Of a stretch of 64,000 nucleotides of DNA, positions 59,646-64,000 are shown in pieces; the first letter of the stretch is position 1; the number at the start of each line of letters is the position of its first letter. Position numbers and translations under genes: made by a program. A model generated the notes under the pieces. It worked only from the letters and a program-made list of their open reading frames with translations. It searched no databases and had not been told where the DNA came from. The DNA comes from Candidatus Zipacnadum vermilionense (GTDB lineage Bacteria > Armatimonadota > Zipacnadia > Zipacnadales > Zipacnadaceae): positions 62,001 to 126,000 of the forward strand of contig JALGSV010000001.1 in NCBI GenBank assembly GCA_029821755.1, read 5' to 3'.

Positions 59646-60037
59646 TCAACTCGGGCCAGCGGAGGCAGGCACGGGCACGTATTCAACAGCCGGCAGCTCG
59701 GTGAAGTGGGCGTCTCCGGTAACCAACGTAGCGCCGCGGGCACGCGCTGTCGCATAGATCACGGCGTCGGCCATGGGCAGATTGTGCGCAAGACTGAAGT
59801 CGGCGGCTTCGAGCGCCAGGTGCTCAGACAAGGCCCGATCTCATGGCGCCGGAGGCGACCCGCCGCCAGGTTGGCGGCTTCCTCGCTGAGTTCGCGGCGA
59901 GCCACCTTGTAGACTTCGTAGACAGTGACGGTCGGTACCAGCACGTGGTCTGCCTGCTCGAGGCGTTGGAGGAAGGTTTGCGCGCGCGGTCCCTCCTTCA
60001 GCACCTCAAGCCATCCAGAGGTATCGAGGACGATCAA
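59646..60037 (-). pseudogene. VapC-like PIN-domain toxin disrupted by a single-base frameshift
   Basis: Frame A: LIVLDTSGWLEVLKEGPRAQTFLQRLEQADHVLVPTVTVYEVYKVARRELSEEAANLAAGRLRRHEIGP; the frame then shifts near 59830-59833 to LSEHLALEAADFSLAHNLPMADAVIYATARARGATLVTGDAHFTELP. Confidence 0.85.
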
Positions 60038-60246
60038 TAGCGATCTACCTCCTCGCGGTACCCCTCGGTATTCATGCCCCGGAAGATGTCCTGCAGTTCC
60101 TCTATGGACAGGACCGGCACAAGAGTGACCATGCCGTGCTTGACCATGATAGTCATCATTTGACCCGGCTTGATCTTCACCTGTTCCCGGACTTCCTTGG
60201 GGATGACCACCTGGTATTTGCGGGAAACCTTGACTTCTTGCGCCAT
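60034..60246 (-). CDS. AbrB-family (VapB-like) antitoxin
   Basis: AQEVKVSRKYQVVIPKEVREQVKIKPGQMMTIMVKHGMVTLVPV SpoVT/AbrB fold; stop overlaps the vapC TTG start. Confidence 0.9.
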   Translation of the reverse strand: MAQEVKVSRKYQVVIPKEVREQVKIKPGQMMTIMVKHGMVTLVPVLSIEELQDIFRGMNTEGYREEVDRY

Positions 60247-60372
60247 CACATTCGCCCCCTTCGTTGAACGCTTTTGGCGTATCCGACCACATTATCCGGC
60301 TGACGTGCGGGGGTGTCAAGGGGGGCAGTCGAGCGGCGCGCGTGGCTGGTCCGAGACACGGGCCTTGCGGCC

Positions 60373-60396
60373 GGGCGCGGCACGTAGCCCGCGCCC
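60373..60396. repeat. Hairpin repeat GGGCGCGG-CACGTAGC-CCGCGCCC downstream of GH4
   Basis: Perfect 8-bp stem around a CACGTAG loop; same design as 16201-16222. Confidence 0.6.
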
Positions 60397-60400
60397 TACC

Positions 60401-61840
60401 TCATTCCTCCGGACACCCCACGTCCTGGCTGAGCAGCGTCCCGAAGCGCTTGCCGATGGCGAGGGCGGGGTCGAGCGGGACCTCCACCGGCTTGACCCCA
60501 GCGGAGACCGTGATCGACGGGGTCGGGCGGAGAGACTTGCCGGCGAATTGCGGCAGCCACTGGGCTTCGGCTTGGAGCAGCTCCCCCGTCATCTCGCGGG
60601 TCTCGCGCAGCGTACATACCGCCGAGGTGAGCGGGTCCATCGCCACCGCCTGCATGGCCGTCTCCGGGTCGCCGCTGAGGGCCGCCTCCACCGCCAGGGC
60701 CTGCACCGTGACGTTGCTCTGGTTGAGGGCGGCGCATTGCACCGGCAGGGCCCCGACGCGCAGCGGGTGCAGCCCCTCGCGGTCCACGTACACCGGCACC
60801 TCCACGCAAGAGCCCTGCGGCAGGTTGTCTATGTACCCGTCATTGCGTACGTTGCCCTGCAGCCGGAAGGGCTGGCCGGTGGCCGCCGCCTCCAGGACGT
60901 AGGAGCAGTATTCATTGCTGCGCGGCTCGGGTTCGGAGGACTCGAAGGTCAACGGGTCAATCTGGGCGTACTTCTTCGCCACCGTCGCGCACCAGTTGTA
61001 GTACGCGCCGCTTTCCCCGCCGAAGGCCGGCTGGTCGCAGAACTCCTGCAGCCCCCGGTCACTGCTGCGGAACCAGGGGACGTATTCGGACAGGTGGCCC
61101 GTAGACTCGGTCATGAAGTAGCCGAAATGCCGCATGACCTCGATGCGGACCTTCTCGTTGACGTAGTACTCCGGCTTCTCGCAGGTGGCCTTGAAGAGCG
61201 GGTAGAGGTCCTCCCCGTTGTGCTCCAGCTTGAGGAACCAGGCCATGTGGTTGATCCCGGCGCAGAGGTAGTCGATCTCGGTCTTGGGCACCCCGACATA
61301 GCCGGAGATCAGGTCCAGGGTGGTCTGCACGCCGTGGCACAGGCCGAGGAAGGGGACGTTGGAGACCTTCCCCAAGGCATAGCAGCACGCGCCCATGGGG
61401 TTGGCGTAATTGAGCAGAATCGCACCAGGACTGGAGATTTCCTCCATATCGCGGACCAGCCCCTCCAGCACGGGAATGGTGCGCAGGGCGCGGAAGACGC
61501 CGCCGGGCCCCAACGAATCCCCGATGCACTGGTCCACACCGTACTTGAGCGGGATCTCGTAGTCCTGCTGGAAGGCCTCGACCCCGCCAACCTGGACCAT
61601 GCAGATAACATAGTCAGCGTCGCGCAGGGCGTGGGCGCGGTCGGTGGTGGCGTACACGTTAGCAGGCAGCCCGCGGGCGGCGATCATGCGCTGCGCCAGC
61701 GTCTCCATCTTGCGGAGCTTGGACTCGGTGGGGCTCATCAGGGCGTAGGTGGCGCCCTGCAGCGCCTCGGTGCCCAGCATGTCGTTGAGCAGCGTCTTGG
61801 TGAAGACGATGCTGCCGGCGCCGATCATCGCGATCTTCAT
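60401..61840 (-). CDS. GH4-family alpha-glucosidase/alpha-galactosidase (NAD-dependent)
   Basis: MKIAMIGAGSIVFTKTLLNDML...ADYVICMVQVGGVEAFQQDYEIPLKYGVDQCIGDSLGPGGVFRALRTIPV...LLNYANPMGACCYAL. Confidence 0.95.
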   Translation of the reverse strand: MKIAMIGAGSIVFTKTLLNDMLGTEALQGATYALMSPTESKLRKMETLAQRMIAARGLPANVYATTDRAHALRDADYVICMVQVGGVEAFQQDYEIPLKYGVDQCIGDSLGPGGVFRALRTIPVLEGLVRDMEEISSPGAILLNYANPMGACCYALGKVSNVPFLGLCHGVQTTLDLISGYVGVPKTEIDYLCAGINHMAWFLKLEHNGEDLYPLFKATCEKPEYYVNEKVRIEVMRHFGYFMTESTGHLSEYVPWFRSSDRGLQEFCDQPAFGGESGAYYNWCATVAKKYAQIDPLTFESSEPEPRSNEYCSYVLEAAATGQPFRLQGNVRNDGYIDNLPQGSCVEVPVYVDREGLHPLRVGALPVQCAALNQSNVTVQALAVEAALSGDPETAMQAVAMDPLTSAVCTLRETREMTGELLQAEAQWLPQFAGKSLRPTPSITVSAGVKPVEVPLDPALAIGKRFGTLLSQDVGCPEE

Positions 61841-61960
61841 GGGAAGGCCCTCCTTGGGAAGCTGAACGACGGCTGAACGGCGGCTGAACGACCGCGAGGC
61901 AGCCTGTCGCGCGCCTTTCGCCGCTGGCCGCCAGAAAGCCTCCTGGAGAGGTATCGGGAG

Positions 61961-62012
61961 CTCGTAGGGGCGGATGTTGCGGCTCAGAAGCCGCAACATC
62001 CGCCCCTACGAG
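61961..62012. repeat. Perfect palindromic hairpin repeat (24-bp stem, CAGA loop)
   Basis: CTCGTAGGGGCGGATGTTGCGGCT-CAGA-AGCCGCAACATCCGCCCCTACGAG. Confidence 0.9.
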
Positions 62013-62101
62013 GCCAGATTCGACTGCTCATACACGCTCTTGCAGGTCTGCCAGGGGCAGGCGGGGAATGCCCCCGCGCAGCATCCATGGCTCACCGGGA
62101 G

Positions 62102-63190
62102 ATGACAATGTCAGACGACCCCGTTCGCTTCGGATATATTGGCTGCGGCTTCGTGGCGCAGACCATCCACATTCCCAACTTCAGGGCGCAGGCCGATTGC
62201 GACTTCCTGGCGCTGGCCGAGGTCCGGCAGGACCTGGGGCGGCGGGTCGCGCAGCGCTACGGCATTCCCCGCGTCTATGCCGACCACCATGAGCTGGCCG
62301 CCGATCCGGAGTTGGAGGCCGTCGGCGTGTCGGCGCCCTTTGCTCTGCAGGGGCGGATCGCCGAGGACCTGCTCCGCGCCGGCAAGCACGTCTTTATGGA
62401 GAAGCCGATGGCCATCTCGGTGGCGCGGGGCGAGGCGATCCTGGCTGCCGCCCGCGAGAGCGGCAAGCGCCTGATGGTGGGCTACATGAAGCGCTACGAT
62501 CCGGGCAATCTCATGCTGCGCGAGCGTCTGCAGGCCTGGCAGGCGTCCGGCGAGTGCGGGCAAATTGTCCTGGCGCGCAATCATGGGTTCTGCGGCAACT
62601 GGACGTATGCGCGGGACCCAAATGTGGCCTGGGAGGAGTCGGAGGCAAAGGCGCCCGTGCCGGACGACGCGGCCGATTACCCGACGTGGCTGCCCGAGGA
62701 GCGGCGCGGCTCGTACGTCGGGTACTTGCAGCAGTGGACCCACAATATCAACCTGCTGCGCTTCCTGCTGGGGGACGACGCCGGGGAGGCGCGGGTGGTA
62801 CAGGTCATGCTGGACGAGGACGGGATGACGGGGCTCACGGTTCTGGAGATAGGCGGGGTGCGTGCGGTGGTTGAGAGCGGCATGACCCAGTTCCATGCCT
62901 GGGAGGAGCACACCACCGTCTACTTCGAGGGCGGCTGGCTGCGGACGGCGGCGCCGCCGCTGATGCATAAGGAGACCCCCGCGAGTGTCGAGATCTACCG
63001 CGCCGCCCATGACGGCGAGCCGGTGCGCGAGACCCGCGAGTTGGCCCCGGCCGCCTGGTCTTACCGCGAGGAAGCCAGGCACTTCTTGGCCCAGGTGCGC
63101 TCTGGAGAACCCTTCCGGTCGTCCGGAGAGGACACTCTGGCGGATGTGCGCTTGTGTGAGGAGATATACCGTCGGTTCCTACAGATCTGA
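62102..63190 (+). CDS. Gfo/Idh/MocA family oxidoreductase
   Basis: VRFGYIGCGFVAQTIHIPNFRAQADCDFLALAEVRQDLGRRVAQRYGIPRVYADHHEL...AGKHVFMEKPMAISVARGEAIL. Confidence 0.95.
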   Translation: MTMSDDPVRFGYIGCGFVAQTIHIPNFRAQADCDFLALAEVRQDLGRRVAQRYGIPRVYADHHELAADPELEAVGVSAPFALQGRIAEDLLRAGKHVFMEKPMAISVARGEAILAAARESGKRLMVGYMKRYDPGNLMLRERLQAWQASGECGQIVLARNHGFCGNWTYARDPNVAWEESEAKAPVPDDAADYPTWLPEERRGSYVGYLQQWTHNINLLRFLLGDDAGEARVVQVMLDEDGMTGLTVLEIGGVRAVVESGMTQFHAWEEHTTVYFEGGWLRTAAPPLMHKETPASVEIYRAAHDGEPVRETRELAPAAWSYREEARHFLAQVRSGEPFRSSGEDTLADVRLCEEIYRRFLQI

Positions 63191-63222
63191 GGGCGGGGAT
63201 GAGGACCGGGCGGCTCCTGTAG

Positions 63223-63265
63223 GGGCGGATGTTCCGCGGAGCCGTATCCCGCGCAACATCCGCCC
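63223..63265. repeat. Degenerate copy of the 61961 palindromic repeat
   Basis: GGGCGGATGTT...AACATCCGCCC arms around a diverged centre. Confidence 0.7.
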
Positions 63266-63332
63266 GCGCGTGCGGCGGACCCTCTGGATTGTTGGAAGCC
63301 GACGCCCTCGGCGTCCTGTTCTCGGCAGTCGC

Positions 63333-63370
63333 GGGCGGATATTGCGGCTCAGAAGCCGCAATATCCGCCC
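63333..63370. repeat. Third copy of the palindromic repeat (17-bp stem, CAGA loop)
   Basis: GGGCGGATATTGCGGCT-CAGA-AGCCGCAATATCCGCCC. Confidence 0.9.
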
Positions 63371-63408
63371 CTACCGAGCGTAAGCTCAGAAGCAAGGAGA
63401 TACTCGGC

Positions 63409-64000
63409 ATGTCGAACGATAGCTCCCAGAAACGATGCGCCCTGGAGATTCGCCAGGGGCGGCCGGTGTTTGTCTTCAACGGTCAGCCGATTTCTCAGGC
63501 CATTGCCAGCGACCCCGTGGTCTGGATCAAGCCGCTGGCCCACTCCAAGCCGGAGATGTGGATCGAGCGCTGCCGATTGTTCCGCGAGAGCGGCGTGCAC
63601 AACTACAGCATTAACCCGGTGCACTGGACCACGGACGGGAGGAACAACCGGTTCTGGGTCGGGGAGGGGCAGTACATTACACCCGACCCGAACGATGCGG
63701 AGTACGGCATCGAGAAGCAGGCGGCGGCGCTGCTAGAGATCGACCCCGACGCGCGGCTCTGGGTGCGTTTCGGGGACACAGTGCCCCCGGCCTGGGTTGC
63801 CGCCAATCCGGATGAGATCCAGCGCAACTACAGCGGCGAAGAGCGTCCCTGGTTCTCCCCGCAGCCCTCGTTAGCCTCCGAAAAGGGGCTGGCAGATCTG
63901 TGCACTTTCGTCCAGCATTTCCTGCGCTTCTGCGAGGCGCAGCCCTGGGCCGAGCGGCTATTCCTCTACAGCTACTGCCCCGGCGGGGAGGGTATCCCCA
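63409..64000 (+). CDS. Putative TIM-barrel glycoside hydrolase (beta-galactosidase-like), truncated by the window end
   Basis: ATG at 63409; FNGQPISQAIASDPVVWIKPLAHSKPEMWIERCRLFRESGVHNYSINPVHW...; open to the window end. Confidence 0.6.
   Translation, partial: MSNDSSQKRCALEIRQGRPVFVFNGQPISQAIASDPVVWIKPLAHSKPEMWIERCRLFRESGVHNYSINPVHWTTDGRNNRFWVGEGQYITPDPNDAEYGIEKQAAALLEIDPDARLWVRFGDTVPPAWVAANPDEIQRNYSGEERPWFSPQPSLASEKGLADLCTFVQHFLRFCEAQPWAERLFLYSYCPGGEGIP

Noticed and set aside
58465-59757. 430-aa plus-strand ORF opposite the VCBS-type protein
   Set aside because: Shadow ORF; the repeated DxNxDG motifs are on the minus strand.
60170-61876. 568-aa plus-strand ORF opposite GH4 and VapB
   Set aside because: Shadow of the GH4 gene; the minus-strand frame has clear GH4 motifs.
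61961-63370. Possible CRISPR array
   Set aside because: Only three copies with irregular spacing of about 1.3 kb and 0.1 kb, strong self-palindromes, no regular spacers, no cas genes seen.

Overview
This 64 kb, high-GC bacterial window is probably from an uncultured, diderm-like lineage; no species call is attempted. It mixes housekeeping genes with a large secreted carbohydrate-processing locus. Housekeeping features include mutL (truncated at the window edge), a 3-methyladenine glycosylase, tRNA-Leu(CAG), a transaldolase-like enzyme, an Nfu domain protein, a LpxL-type acyltransferase, clpC, ilvE, a GH38 alpha-mannosidase, a radical-SAM glycyl-radical-enzyme activase and an E2-E1alpha-E1beta 2-oxoacid dehydrogenase operon. 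The carbohydrate locus (about 33.6-59.6 kb) encodes a DUF4838-like protein, four large heparinase-II/III-like paralogues (a fifth lies at 27.2 kb), two tail-fibre-like secreted proteins, a beta-helix protein and a VCBS-type protein. It is followed by GH4, Gfo/Idh/MocA and a partial glycosidase-like gene. The main accessory region is 20.5-24.5 kb. It contains a BrnT/BrnA-like toxin-antitoxin pair with a palindromic promoter, a TlpA-like protein, a duplicated scar of the neighbouring SDR and mannosidase 3' ends, and a lower-GC, translationally coupled pair: a predicted 4-TM membrane protein plus a ComEC-like metallo-beta-lactamase-fold hydrolase. That pair is the best candidate here for an undescribed system. 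Other notable items are a frameshifted VapC beside an intact VapB, a truncated PfkB kinase, a ClpC that appears to lack its M-domain, and hairpin repeat families, one of them with compensatory stem changes. All family names come from reading motifs; no database search was run.
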